A DNA stretch of 64,000 nucleotides from Myroides marinus (GTDB taxonomy: Bacteria; Bacteroidota; Bacteroidia; Flavobacteriales; Flavobacteriaceae), in the NCBI RefSeq assembly GCF_900109075.1, contig NZ_FNYS01000002.1:248001-312000 (forward strand), given 5' to 3'. Each line of letters opens with the position of its first letter. The first letter of the stretch is position 1. Below the pieces are notes generated by a model. That model was not told the DNA's origin. It saw only the letters and a program-made list of their open reading frames with translations, and made no database searches. Both the position numbers and the translations under genes were made by a program. Shown here one piece after another: positions 8,334-17,059 of the stretch.

Positions 8334-9695
8334 CTATTCTAACCTAATAGTAAACGTAGTTCCTTTATTTACTTCAGATTGGACTGTAATAGTTCCTTTG
8401 TGTAAATCAATAACTTTCTTAGTCAGTGATAAACCAATACCGTTGCCATCAAAATGCTTACCATTCTCACCTCTAAAAAACGGCTTAAAGATGCCGTCTA
8501 AGTCCTCTGCACTCATCCCTAACCCCTGGTCTGTAATCTCAATAATCACAGCTCCATGATGGTTAGAGATACTAACAGTCCCGTGATGGTTATCTGAATA
8601 TTTACACGCATTCTCTAATAGATTAGCGATAGCTACTTCTAATAGATAAGGGTTAGCATGTACTGTGACCAACTCTTCGCTGTCTATACGCTCATCTATC
8701 ATAAACCCAAATGTATATCCAGCATTAGCTTTCTGTATCTTCTGACAAGCGTCTAATACTACCTCATCTACTCTAGTTGGCTTAAAGACAATCTCTGTAG
8801 GGTCATAGCTCGCCTTAGCGAAGTCTAGTAAACTATTAGATAGTCGAACCAATCTCTTAGCATCTCCTAAAGCATTCTCTATAGTCTTTACATATTTCTC
8901 TTTATCTTGTTCTTTCGCTAGTGATAGTTCTAACTCTGCTATTACTGCTGCTAATGGAGTGCGCAACTCATGAGATATATTAGAGACAAACTGCTTCTGT
9001 GAGTCAAAAGACTGCTCTAGCCTATCTAGCATGGTGTTAAACGTATTGCCGAGGCGGCTAAGTTCGTCTTGATTACTATCTGTACTAACGCGTAAATCAA
9101 GATTAGTAGCTGTGATATTATTAATCTCTTCATTCATTAACTTTAAGGGACGCAGTACACGCTCTGCAAAGAAGCTACCCACAAAGAATATCACGATAAG
9201 AGATACAATACTCAATATTAATATTGTCAAAAACAGATTGTGCAGCTTAGTATATCCGTACTGATCTAAAGCGATAGCAGTAACCACATAGTCTTTACCT
9301 CCACTACTATAGACAATACCGATGACTTGCCACTCCCCCTGAAATAGATGTACACGACCTTTAGATACAATCTGGTCAATCATCTCTTTAGTCTCCTTGA
9401 CACTATCTATCTCCTCTGCATCGTGGTAGAGTAAATTAAAATCAAAGTCATATACAGCTACCTGTACTTCATTGATTACTTCATTGTTATACTTGTATAT
9501 TTTATGCAGTGTAGACGATTTGACCTCTGTCTCTAGATAAAGTTTAGCCTTAGTAATAGCCTCTTTTTCTAGTTCTTCAAAGAATTCTACTTCTCTGTTT
9601 TTAGATGACGACCAATACACTACTACAGCGAATACCAATAAGATGGAAGCCACTAGTAGGGTAAACCACAGGGTTAGTCTAGTCTTAATTCTCAT
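8334..9695 (-). CDS. Two-component sensor histidine kinase (HAMP, HisKA, HATPase)
   Basis: The 453-residue membrane kinase has TM1 at about 10-28, a periplasmic sensor region of about 125 residues, TM2 at about 155-178, HAMP to about 232, and a HisKA box FVSNISHELRTPLAA with the phospho-accepting H242. The ATPase domain has N box NLLENACKYS, G1 DQGLGM and G2 GNGIGLSL. It overlaps the response-regulator gene upstream by 11 bp, so the two are translated together. The layout matches CusS/RprX-type metal or envelope-stress sensors, but the signal cannot be read from sequence. The metal efflux operon nearby is only suggestive. Confidence 0.9.
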   Translation of the reverse strand: MRIKTRLTLWFTLLVASILLVFAVVVYWSSSKNREVEFFEELEKEAITKAKLYLETEVKSSTLHKIYKYNNEVINEVQVAVYDFDFNLLYHDAEEIDSVKETKEMIDQIVSKGRVHLFQGEWQVIGIVYSSGGKDYVVTAIALDQYGYTKLHNLFLTILILSIVSLIVIFFVGSFFAERVLRPLKLMNEEINNITATNLDLRVSTDSNQDELSRLGNTFNTMLDRLEQSFDSQKQFVSNISHELRTPLAAVIAELELSLAKEQDKEKYVKTIENALGDAKRLVRLSNSLLDFAKASYDPTEIVFKPTRVDEVVLDACQKIQKANAGYTFGFMIDERIDSEELVTVHANPYLLEVAIANLLENACKYSDNHHGTVSISNHHGAVIIEITDQGLGMSAEDLDGIFKPFFRGENGKHFDGNGIGLSLTKKVIDLHKGTITVQSEVNKGTTFTIRLE

Positions 9696-10374
9696 TGCTC
9701 TTTAGGATAAAGCCCATACCAGATTTAGTATGTATCAGCTTATTAGCAGGGTCTGTCTCTATCTTCTTGCGTAGATAGTTAATATACACATCTATAAAGT
9801 TAGTACCTGTATCGAAGTGTGTATCCCACACTTTCTCAGATATCTCTGTTCTAGATAGTACACGCTCAGGATTCTCCATCATATACTGCATCAGGTTAAA
9901 CTCTTTAGGAGTCAAGTGTATCTCTTGTCCAGAACGTTTAAATACTTTTTCTTTTAGATCTATCTCTAGATCTGCATACTTCAGTGTATTCACCTCAGCA
10001 GATTGGATATGTTCAAAACGCTTTAGCAATGCTCTGATACGTACGTACAGTTCTCTAAGTTCAAAGGGTTTTACTAGATAATCATCTGCTCCTGCGTCAA
10101 AGCCTTCTACCTTATCATCAGTAGTACCAAGCGCTGTAAGCATTATAATAGGTATATGTGGGTGAGTTGTTTTGATTTCCTTACATAGATCTATCCCGTT
10201 AATCTTAGGCAAGATTACATCTGTAATGATTAAATCATAAGGTTTCTGTAAGGCAAGCTTTTTGCCTAAATAGCCGTCATAGGCTAAATCTACTTCAAAG
10301 TTTTGTTCTTCTAAACTGCGCTGAAGTAATTCTGCAACTCGGACGTCGTCTTCGATAACTAATATCTTATCCAC
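9685..10374 (-). CDS. OmpR/PhoB-family response regulator
   Basis: The product is a 229-residue DNA-binding regulator. The receiver domain (about 1-117) has the acidic pair E8/D9/D10, the phospho-acceptor D52 in LIITDVILPK and the conserved K in the VKPF motif. The winged-helix domain (about 130-229) ends in the usual VRTKSGMGF-like segment (IHTKSGMGFIL). I chose the GTG at 10374, which puts ILVIEDD at the N terminus as in the family. A longer reading from a TTG at 10521 would add 49 unrelated residues and begin inside the ssb terminator hairpin. It overlaps the kinase gene by 11 bp. Confidence 0.9.
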   Translation of the reverse strand: MDKILVIEDDVRVAELLQRSLEEQNFEVDLAYDGYLGKKLALQKPYDLIITDVILPKINGIDLCKEIKTTHPHIPIIMLTALGTTDDKVEGFDAGADDYLVKPFELRELYVRIRALLKRFEHIQSAEVNTLKYADLEIDLKEKVFKRSGQEIHLTPKEFNLMQYMMENPERVLSRTEISEKVWDTHFDTGTNFIDVYINYLRKKIETDPANKLIHTKSGMGFILKSNEN

Positions 10375-10504
10375 AGTGTTAATGCTTAAATTATCATTCG
10401 CCAAGTTAAGGCTTTTTTTAAAAAAGAGAGTGATTACTCCCTGATTAACACAATATATCCGCCGCAGAATTACTTCATTAAACCCATTCTGTAACAGATA
10501 AGGG

Positions 10505-10544
10505 CAAAAAAAGTCGCTCAATATTGATTAAAATACTGAGCGAC
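10505..10544 (-). terminator. Terminator of ssb
   Basis: Arms GTCGCTCA (10513-10520) and TGAGCGAC (10537-10544) have extra inner pairing. On the minus strand a run of seven T follows (10506-10512). It lies 18 bp after the ssb stop codon. Confidence 0.75.
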
Positions 10545-10562
10545 AACAGAAATAATAAAACT

Positions 10563-10898
10563 TTACTTACTGCCTAGAAAAACTAATTCTGAAACAGCAA
10601 TTTCGGTAACATAGCGCTGATTACCATCTTTGTCTTCAAAGCTACGATTAACTAGCTTACCTTCGACAGCAATTTCTTTTCCTTTATTAACAAACTTGTC
10701 AACAATTTCGGCCAACTTCCCCCACACAGTAATATTGTGCCAATCACAAGACTCTACGCGTTCACCTGCATCGTTATAGTATACATCATTAATCGCTAAT
10801 GAAAAGGTAGCTCGCTTCTTATTAGACTCATAAACCTTAACGACTGGGTCTTGTCCTACCCTGCCGATTAATTGCACTTTGTTTTTTAATGAACTCAT
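10563..10898 (-). CDS. ssb: Single-stranded DNA-binding protein (short, tail-less)
   Basis: The 111-residue protein is an OB-fold SSB, with the opening NKVQLIGRVGQDPVV, central SCDWHNITVWGKLAEIVDKFV and YVTEIAVSELVFL. It lacks the glycine-rich linker and acidic C-terminal tip (DDxPF type) that recruits repair and replication proteins, since it stops right after the OB fold (FLGSK). This fits the second, shorter SSB found in many Bacteroidota, so a full-length housekeeping SSB is expected elsewhere. It is monocistronic, divergent from the GNAT-nitrilase gene and has its own terminator. Confidence 0.88.
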   Translation of the reverse strand: MSSLKNKVQLIGRVGQDPVVKVYESNKKRATFSLAINDVYYNDAGERVESCDWHNITVWGKLAEIVDKFVNKGKEIAVEGKLVNRSFEDKDGNQRYVTEIAVSELVFLGSK

Positions 10899-10987
10899 AG
10901 CTCTTAGTTTTAGTAGTTAACAATTTGTTATTAAAAAAGATATTCATTACAAACAACATCAAAAACAACTCCGTTTTTTAACATTTA

Positions 10988-11021
10988 TTTGAATTTATAA
11001 TCAACACTTCTATTTACTTTG
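10988..11021 (+). promoter_or_regulatory. Candidate promoter of the GNAT-nitrilase gene
   Basis: A TTTG at 10988-10991 lies 22 bases before TTACTTTG (11014-11021), a 7/8 match to TAnnTTTG. It is about 40 bp upstream of the start codon at 11060. Confidence 0.4.
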
Positions 11022-11059
11022 TTTTCTTTTATTCGTAAATTGCAAACAAAAAAATTATT

Positions 11060-12589
11060 ATGGAAGCTACTATCAATAAAGTAGAATTAAGAAATTTATT
11101 AATTGACGATTACTTAGAACTTAAGAAGTCAATGCTTGAATCATATCAAGGATTGGAAGATTCGTATTGGAACAAAGAAGAAATCGAACAGTTATTAGAA
11201 GTCTTTCCAGAAGGACAACTTGTAGTACTTGTAGATGGTGTTGTAGTAGGTTCGGCCTTATCACTTATTATTGATGAAAAGCGTGCAATGTCTGCGCATA
11301 CCTATGAACAGATCACAGGATACTCTACATTCAGCACACATGACCCTGAGGGAAATGTGCTGTATGGTATAGATGTATTTATACATCCTAAATATAGAGG
11401 ACTAAGATTAGGAAGAAGGTTATACGATGCTCGTAAAGAGATGTGTGAACAGCTTAATCTAAAGTCTATCGTATTCGCTGGACGTATACCTAAATACTCG
11501 AAATATGCAGATGAATTAACTCCTAAGCAATATCTAGAGAAAGTAAAAACTAAAGAAATACACGATCCAGTAATGTCATTCCAGATGGCTAATGACTTCC
11601 ATATGGTTCGCCTGATGCGCAATTATCTAGAGGGAGACACAAGTTCTAAGGAGTATGCTGTGTTACTAGAGTGGAATAATATCTACTATGAAAAGGATGT
11701 GCAACTGATCAATGCTAAAAAGAGTGTTATTAGACTAGGATTAATTCAGTGGCAGATGAGACCTCTTAATGATTTGCAAGAATTCTTTGACCAAGCTGAG
11801 TTCTTTATCAATGCGGTATCTGACTATGAGAGTGACTTCGCTATGTTCCCAGAGCTATTTACAGCACCTCTTATGGCTGACTATAACCACTTATCTGAGG
11901 CAGATGCGATACGTGAGTTAGCACGATATACAGACCCTATACGTAAGAAGTTTCAAGAGTTTGCCATCTCGTATAATATAAATATCATCACTGGTAGTAT
12001 GCCTTATCTAGTAGACGGTATTCTATACAATGTAGGATTCTTATGTAAGAGAGATGGTACGTATGAGATGTATTCTAAGATACACATTACACCTAATGAG
12101 GTGCACTACTGGGGGATGAAGGGTGGTTCTACTATACAGACATTTGACACAGACTGTGGTAAGATTGGTATTATGATTTGCTATGATGTAGAGTTCCCGG
12201 AGCTATCGAGATTATTAGCTGATCAGGGTATGGATATCTTATTTGTACCATTCTTAACAGATACACAAAACGGATATACTCGTGTGCGCAACTGTGCGGC
12301 TGCTAGAGCCATCGAGAATGAGTGTTATGTAGCTATTGCAGGATGTGTAGGTAACTTACCTAAGGTAAATAACATGGATATACAGTTCGCTCAAGCAGCA
12401 GTATTAACTCCATCTGACTTTGCCTTCCCTACTAATGGAGTGAAGGCTGAGGCTACTCCTAATACAGAGATGACTCTTATCGTGGATGTGGATGTGGACT
12501 TACTTAAAGAACTTCACGAGCACGGTAGTGTGCGTATTAAGAAAGATAGACGTACTGACTTATACGAAACTAGAAAACTTAAAAAATAA
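11060..12589 (+). CDS. GNAT acetyltransferase-nitrilase (carbon-nitrogen hydrolase) fusion protein
   Basis: The 509-residue protein has two enzymatic halves. Residues ~1-210 are a GNAT domain with the acetyl-CoA loop in YRGLRLGRRLYDARKE. Residues ~225-505 are a nitrilase-superfamily domain with the triad E265 (FPELF), K340 (YSKIHITPNE) and C374 (IMICYDVEFPE). This fusion is widespread in Bacteroidota and Proteobacteria. The nitrilase half is expected to hydrolyse an amide, but the substrate is not established to my knowledge. It stands alone, with its own candidate promoter and a strong terminator. Confidence 0.9.
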   Translation: MEATINKVELRNLLIDDYLELKKSMLESYQGLEDSYWNKEEIEQLLEVFPEGQLVVLVDGVVVGSALSLIIDEKRAMSAHTYEQITGYSTFSTHDPEGNVLYGIDVFIHPKYRGLRLGRRLYDARKEMCEQLNLKSIVFAGRIPKYSKYADELTPKQYLEKVKTKEIHDPVMSFQMANDFHMVRLMRNYLEGDTSSKEYAVLLEWNNIYYEKDVQLINAKKSVIRLGLIQWQMRPLNDLQEFFDQAEFFINAVSDYESDFAMFPELFTAPLMADYNHLSEADAIRELARYTDPIRKKFQEFAISYNINIITGSMPYLVDGILYNVGFLCKRDGTYEMYSKIHITPNEVHYWGMKGGSTIQTFDTDCGKIGIMICYDVEFPELSRLLADQGMDILFVPFLTDTQNGYTRVRNCAAARAIENECYVAIAGCVGNLPKVNNMDIQFAQAAVLTPSDFAFPTNGVKAEATPNTEMTLIVDVDVDLLKELHEHGSVRIKKDRRTDLYETRKLKK

Positions 12590-12608
12590 TCAATCAACGA
12601 TAAATAGA

Positions 12609-12638
12609 AACGGCGCTTATATAAGTGCCGTTTTTTTT
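12609..12638 (+). terminator. Terminator of the GNAT-nitrilase gene
   Basis: AACGGC(G)CTTAT / ATAAG(T)GCCGTT hairpin followed by eight T, 19 bp after the stop codon. Confidence 0.85.
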
Positions 12639-12767
12639 ATGGGCGATACACAAGTTTACAACTGTGTAAAAACTATTGCTTCACGGATAAATTCAAATGA
12701 TTTTATTTATACTTTTAACACAAAATACTAAATCACCACTGTGATGCATTCTTCTACCTGAACCATT

Positions 12768-12815
12768 ATGGCAAGGATATTGCAAGGACATCTGAAAAAA
12801 CAAAGACTTATATGA
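12768..12815 (+). other. Possible 15-codon leader ORF overlapping the lipoprotein start
   Basis: ATG at 12768 opens MARILQGHLKKQRLI, whose stop TGA (12813-12815) overlaps the start ATG at 12812 as ATGA. That is the classic arrangement for translational coupling. It is too short to judge by coding statistics and may be chance. Confidence 0.25.
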
Positions 12816-13906
12816 GACAATACATTAAAGCCTTATTACTACTTACTCCTGTGGTACTGACATCGTGTATAAAAGACGAAGAGTTAGATACTAATGCAGA
12901 TATCTTAGAGGCTTATATTCCAAGCGAATATCTAAAGACTGATCCTATAATCACAAATACGTCGATAGAATTTAAGGTAAAGGCTAATATAGACTTAGAG
13001 AAACAAACTCCGTTCTTTATTATTTCGCCTAATGCTACTATGGATCCACCTAATGGTACCACACGTAACTATACAAATAGTCAAGAGGTGACTATCACAG
13101 CACAAGATAATAGATGGAAGAAAACATATATCGTCAGCTTTACTAGTGATGAGTTAAGTACGCTATACACGTTTAACAATGCTGAACTTACAAACAAAGA
13201 CAGATACTATAGATTCTATGAGGTAGGATCTAATGGAGACAAAATATATGACTGGGACAGTGGTAATGAAGGCTATTCTACTGTAGCAGGAAGTACTCCT
13301 CCTGATGGATATCCTACTACAATAACTCCTGGTAGAAGAGGTGGATTCGCTGTTAAGATGCAGACTGTGTACACGTCTAAATCAGGGCAATTAACAGGTA
13401 ATCCTATTGCTGCTGGTAACCTGTTTTTAGGAACATTCAAGCTTAATATATTCAATACATTAAAATCAACACGCTTTGGGCTTCCTTATACTGGTGAAAT
13501 GCCTACTAGTCTAAGAGGTACTTTTAAATATACTGCTGGTAAAGTAGTTACTGATAGTGACTTTAAAGAAGTTCCTGGTGCGAAAGATAGTTTTGATATC
13601 TATGCGATACTATTCGAAACACAAAAGAAAGATAACTTTCAATATGGTGACCACGCTTTTAAAGATCCAAGAAATGTAGCTATAGCTAGAGTAGATGAAA
13701 AGGATAGAATAGAAACTAATTTATGGACTGAGTTTGATGTGCCGTTTAAATTATTACCAGGTAAGACGTATGATCCACAGAAAGATTATGTACTCGCTAT
13801 AGTAATGACATCTAGTATCGATGGAGCAGAATTTAAAGGTGCCATCGGTAGTACACTTCTAGTGGATGAAATAGAATTAGTATACGAAAAAGAAAACAGT
13901 AAGTAA
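12812..13906 (+). CDS. PCMD-domain surface lipoprotein, copy 1
   Basis: The 364-residue lipoprotein has its lipobox ending at C19 (VLTSC), followed by IKDEELDTNADI. Residues ~35-110 form an Ig-like/BACON-like N-terminal module (TNTSIEFKVKANIDL...QDNRWKKTYIVSF). The C-terminal ~250 residues match the PCMD (putative carbohydrate metabolism) type, ending in STLLVDEIELVYEK, a jelly-roll-like fold. It is followed after 1 bp by an outer-membrane barrel gene and is paralogous to the gene at 15006. The module probably sits on the cell surface. Its ligand is unknown, and 'carbohydrate' is only the family name. Confidence 0.8.
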   Translation: MRQYIKALLLLTPVVLTSCIKDEELDTNADILEAYIPSEYLKTDPIITNTSIEFKVKANIDLEKQTPFFIISPNATMDPPNGTTRNYTNSQEVTITAQDNRWKKTYIVSFTSDELSTLYTFNNAELTNKDRYYRFYEVGSNGDKIYDWDSGNEGYSTVAGSTPPDGYPTTITPGRRGGFAVKMQTVYTSKSGQLTGNPIAAGNLFLGTFKLNIFNTLKSTRFGLPYTGEMPTSLRGTFKYTAGKVVTDSDFKEVPGAKDSFDIYAILFETQKKDNFQYGDHAFKDPRNVAIARVDEKDRIETNLWTEFDVPFKLLPGKTYDPQKDYVLAIVMTSSIDGAEFKGAIGSTLLVDEIELVYEKENSK

Positions 13907-13907
13907 C

Positions 13908-14696
13908 ATGAACACATTATATAGATATATCAGTGCAATCATACTGACTTTAGGATTCAGCATAACTACAATCGCTCAAGAAAAAGACTCTACAGGATTT
14001 AAAGCTTTCTTTAAAGAGAATTTAGAGTATCAACTAAGAGGGCAGTTTAGTATTGGAGGTAGTACTCCTTTAGGGATGCCTGCACAGATTAGAGAAATCA
14101 ATAGTTATAACCCAACCTTACAATTAGGATTAGAACTAAATGTGACTAAATGGTTCACTGATGAACATAAATGGGGTGTGCGTACTGGTCTACGTATGGA
14201 AGGTAGAGGAATGAAAACGGATGCCCGTGTAAAGAACTATTACACACAGATAGATGGAGGTGAGGGAAAACAAACGAAAGGATACTTTACTGGTAATGTA
14301 AAGACTACGATGAAGAACTCTTATATCACATTCCCTGTGCTAATGACTTACAATGCTTCTAAAAATTGGAATGCGTATGGAGGTCTTTATTTCTCAGGTC
14401 TGATCGACAAAGACTTTACAGGTTATGTATATGATGGTGTGCTAAGAGAAGACTCTCCTATAGGTACTCCTGTAGAGTTTGAAGGTGACGCTAAAGGTGA
14501 TTATGATTTCTCTGACGAACTAAATAGATTCCAGTACGGGATACAGCTAGGCGGTGAGTACAAGCTAAATACGCACTTCCGCTTATTCGCTGACTTAAAC
14601 TGGGGGCTAAATCAGGTATTCAAAAAAGATTTCGATGCTATCACTTTCAAAATGTATAATATCTACGCGAACATTGGTTTTGGGTATACGTTCTAG
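13908..14696 (+). CDS. Outer-membrane beta-barrel protein (PorT-like), copy 1
   Basis: The 262-residue protein has a signal peptide (to about residue 23, ending TIAQ) and alternating beta-strand sequence that ends in the aromatic C-terminal strand FGYTF, a barrel-targeting signature. Segments such as LQLGLELNVTKWF, KWGVRTGLRM and FRLFADLNWGLN look like transmembrane strands of an 8-stranded, OmpA/PorT-like barrel. It starts 1 bp after the lipoprotein gene, so the two products probably work as a pair. The paralogue at 16172 is roughly half identical by eye. Confidence 0.8.
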   Translation: MNTLYRYISAIILTLGFSITTIAQEKDSTGFKAFFKENLEYQLRGQFSIGGSTPLGMPAQIREINSYNPTLQLGLELNVTKWFTDEHKWGVRTGLRMEGRGMKTDARVKNYYTQIDGGEGKQTKGYFTGNVKTTMKNSYITFPVLMTYNASKNWNAYGGLYFSGLIDKDFTGYVYDGVLREDSPIGTPVEFEGDAKGDYDFSDELNRFQYGIQLGGEYKLNTHFRLFADLNWGLNQVFKKDFDAITFKMYNIYANIGFGYTF

Positions 14697-14719
14697 AGTT
14701 AAAGAAATATTAAACTATA

Positions 14720-14748
14720 AAGGTCAATCTATTAGATTGGCCTTTTTT
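14720..14748 (+). terminator. Terminator of the first lipoprotein/barrel pair
   Basis: GGTCAATC / GATTGGCC hairpin (one G-U pair) followed by six T, about 25 bp after the barrel gene. Confidence 0.8.
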
Positions 14749-14847
14749 ATTTGAAAACCTTTTGACATAAACGCAAAGTGTACACATATTTTGGTATCAA
14801 ACAGTAAAAATTTTGTCCCTAAAAATCACAATAAGATTATACTGTGT

Positions 14848-14907
14848 ATGAAACAATACGTAAGGCTCATATTATTAACTCCATTTTTAGAAAACTATAT
14901 TCATTAG
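14848..14907 (+). pseudogene. Vestigial start of a third PCMD-type lipoprotein gene
   Basis: An ATG at 14848 reads MKQYVRLILLTPFLENYIH and stops at 14907. The first 12 residues closely match the signal peptide of the gene at 12812 (MRQYIKALLLLTP). The match ends just before the lipobox, where unrelated sequence begins. The preceding bases (TATGAAACAATAC against TATGAGACAATAC) also match. It looks like the leftover 5' end of a third copy, lost by deletion or recombination between tandem copies. Confidence 0.55.
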
Positions 14908-14916
14908 TATATTCCT

Positions 14917-14924
14917 TATCTTTG
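14917..14924 (+). promoter_or_regulatory. Candidate -7 element (TATCTTTG) of the second lipoprotein/barrel pair
   Basis: Full match to TAnnTTTG, 81 bp upstream of the ATG at 15006. It implies a leader of roughly 75 nt. It lies just after the vestigial ORF. Confidence 0.5.
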
Positions 14925-15005
14925 CAAATTACTTTATTGACTTATATGTTAAGCCAATATTAAGTTTTAAAAACAAACATAAATAAATAACATAATACAA
15001 ACCTT

Positions 15006-16154
15006 ATGAGAATAAATTACTTATTTTTCACCCTATTGGCAATAGTAGGGATCACGTTCTCTTCTTGTATAAAAGATGAGGCGTTAAATGCTGAAGCAGA
15101 TATACTAAAAATAATTGCAACAGACTCTATTCAAAGAACTTCTCCAAAGATAGAAAACACCAATATAACTGTTTATGTAAATACAGGGACTGATTTAACT
15201 AAACAAGCTCCTGAATTTATAATTACAGATGGAGCTACTATCTCACCTGCAAGTAAAACAGAACTAGACTTCACTGATTCACAATTTTACACTGTGACTT
15301 CTCAAGATGGTAAATGGTCAAAAAAATATAAAGTAACATACTCAACAGCTAAGTTACCAACTAAATACAACTTTGACAATTATGAAATCAGAATAAACAG
15401 TGATGACGAAGAGGAAAAATACTTTACTTTCTTTGATTATGATGAAGCAGGAATAAAAACATACCCTTGGACTAATGCTAACGCAGCTTTTTACTTCTCT
15501 GTAGGAGAAGATGCTACACCATATGACTACCCTACAACAATAAGCAAAGAGGGATATGATAAAAGTGCTATTAAATTAACAACAAAATCTACTGGTTTCT
15601 TTGGTAATATATTAAAAAAACCTATTGCTGCAGGTAGTTCATTCATCGGTCAGTTTGATGTTCAACAGGCATTATCTAACTCACTACTAGCAATCCACTT
15701 AGGAGCTCCATTTGATAAAGTACCTACTGCAATCACTGGTAAATTTAAATATGAATCTGGTAGTACTTTTGTTGAAGTAATAAACAAAAGAGTGATAGAG
15801 ACCCCAGGTAAAAAGATTATAGACAAATTTGACTTGTACGCTGTTTTCTTTGAAAATAAAACTGAGGGTAAGAATATCTATTTAGATGGAACAAATAAAT
15901 TTGATCATCCGAATATTGTTTCAATAGCTAGAATAGATCCTAGTAAAGCAATAGAAACAGATTCTTGGATAGATTTTAAAATTCCATTCGTAAATATAAA
16001 TGGCAAATCTATAAATATCCAAAAACTAAAATCTGATGGATATAGTTTAACAATTGTTATGTCATCAAGTGTTGATGGTGATTTCTTTAAAGGTGCATTA
16101 GAAAGTACATTACTTGTAGATGACCTTGAAATAATTTATGAAAAAGTTAAATAA
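15006..16154 (+). CDS. PCMD-domain surface lipoprotein, copy 2
   Basis: The 382-residue lipoprotein has its lipobox ending at C21 (TFSSC), again followed by IKDEALNAEADI as in copy 1. The N-terminal Ig-like module (NTNITVYVNTGTDLTKQAPEF) and the PCMD-like C-terminal region ending in STLLVDDLEIIYEK are collinear with copy 1. Its bases are more AT-rich than copy 1 (many AAA/ATA codons), so the copies have diverged for some time or arrived separately. A barrel paralogue follows after 17 bp. It has its own promoter, so the two pairs can be expressed independently. Confidence 0.8.
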   Translation: MRINYLFFTLLAIVGITFSSCIKDEALNAEADILKIIATDSIQRTSPKIENTNITVYVNTGTDLTKQAPEFIITDGATISPASKTELDFTDSQFYTVTSQDGKWSKKYKVTYSTAKLPTKYNFDNYEIRINSDDEEEKYFTFFDYDEAGIKTYPWTNANAAFYFSVGEDATPYDYPTTISKEGYDKSAIKLTTKSTGFFGNILKKPIAAGSSFIGQFDVQQALSNSLLAIHLGAPFDKVPTAITGKFKYESGSTFVEVINKRVIETPGKKIIDKFDLYAVFFENKTEGKNIYLDGTNKFDHPNIVSIARIDPSKAIETDSWIDFKIPFVNINGKSINIQKLKSDGYSLTIVMSSSVDGDFFKGALESTLLVDDLEIIYEKVK

Positions 16155-16171
16155 CAAAAACAGACAAATCA

Positions 16172-16978
16172 ATGAATCTAAATAAAATAATATTAGTTTG
16201 TGCTTTATCAATAGTTGCCATAACAGCAAATGCACAAACAAACGACTCTATCAACAATACTAAGATAGAGAGTAATCAATTTAAAGAATTTTTTACTCAA
16301 AATATGGATTACCAAGTGAGAGCTCACTTCAGTATTGGTGGATCTGCCCCTCTAGGAATTCCTGAAGAGATTAGAAGTATTGATAGTTATAATCCTGGGT
16401 TACAGTTAGGATTAGAAGCTAATGCTACTAAGTGGTTAACTGATGACAAACAATGGGGGGTTCGCTTAGGTCTTCGTTTTGAAAGCAAAGGAATGACAAC
16501 AAAAGCTACTGTAAAAAACTATAAGACAGAAGTTATTGGAGATGGAGGAGAACGAGTTAAAGGATACTTTACAGGTGGAGTAAAAACAAAAGTTAGAAAT
16601 ACTTACCTTACAGTTCCTGTTTCTGCAGTTTATAAAATTAATGAAAATTGGAATGTATATGGTGGTCTTTATGTATCTGCTTTAATAGATAAAACCTTTG
16701 ATGGATATGTATACGATGGATACCTACGTCAAAATACACCAACTGGAGAAAAAATGTTATTTGAAGGCGATAATACTGCTCCATATGACTTCTCTAATGA
16801 AGTACGTAAATTCCAATGGGGTACTCAAGTAGGTGCTGAATGGAAGATGAACAAAAACTTCTTCTTATTAGGAGAGTTATCATACGGATTTAATGGAGTG
16901 CTTAATAAAGATTTCGATGCTATTTCGTTCTCTATGCACAATATATACTTAAACCTAGGGTTTGGTTACCAATTCTAA
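16172..16978 (+). CDS. Outer-membrane beta-barrel protein (PorT-like), copy 2
   Basis: The 268-residue protein has a signal peptide ending near residue 22 (TANAQ) and a barrel that ends in FGYQF. It is collinear with the copy at 13908: YQVRAHFSIGGSAPLGIPEEI aligns with YQLRGQFSIGGSTPLGMPAQI, and KGYFTGGVKT with KGYFTGNVKT. The best-kept segments include the loop GYVYDG, shared by both copies. It is probably the membrane partner of the lipoprotein encoded just upstream. Confidence 0.8.
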   Translation: MNLNKIILVCALSIVAITANAQTNDSINNTKIESNQFKEFFTQNMDYQVRAHFSIGGSAPLGIPEEIRSIDSYNPGLQLGLEANATKWLTDDKQWGVRLGLRFESKGMTTKATVKNYKTEVIGDGGERVKGYFTGGVKTKVRNTYLTVPVSAVYKINENWNVYGGLYVSALIDKTFDGYVYDGYLRQNTPTGEKMLFEGDNTAPYDFSNEVRKFQWGTQVGAEWKMNKNFFLLGELSYGFNGVLNKDFDAISFSMHNIYLNLGFGYQF

Positions 16979-17001
16979 TTAAGTGTCTTAAAACGCAAAT
17001 A

Positions 17002-17034
17002 AAAAGGCTTGTAGATATACCTACAAGCCTTTTC
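17002..17034. terminator. Bidirectional terminator between converging genes
   Basis: AAAAGGCTTGTAG / CTACAAGCCTTTT, a 12-13 bp stem with A/T tracts on both sides. It serves the barrel gene (plus) and the ENPP-like gene (minus). Confidence 0.85.
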
Positions 17035-17059
17035 TTATTTATATAAACTCAGTATATGT

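Noticed and set aside
10375..10521. N-terminal extension of the response regulator from a TTG at 10521
   Set aside because: It begins inside the ssb terminator hairpin, adds 49 residues unlike the family, and the GTG at 10374 puts the receiver motif at the normal place.
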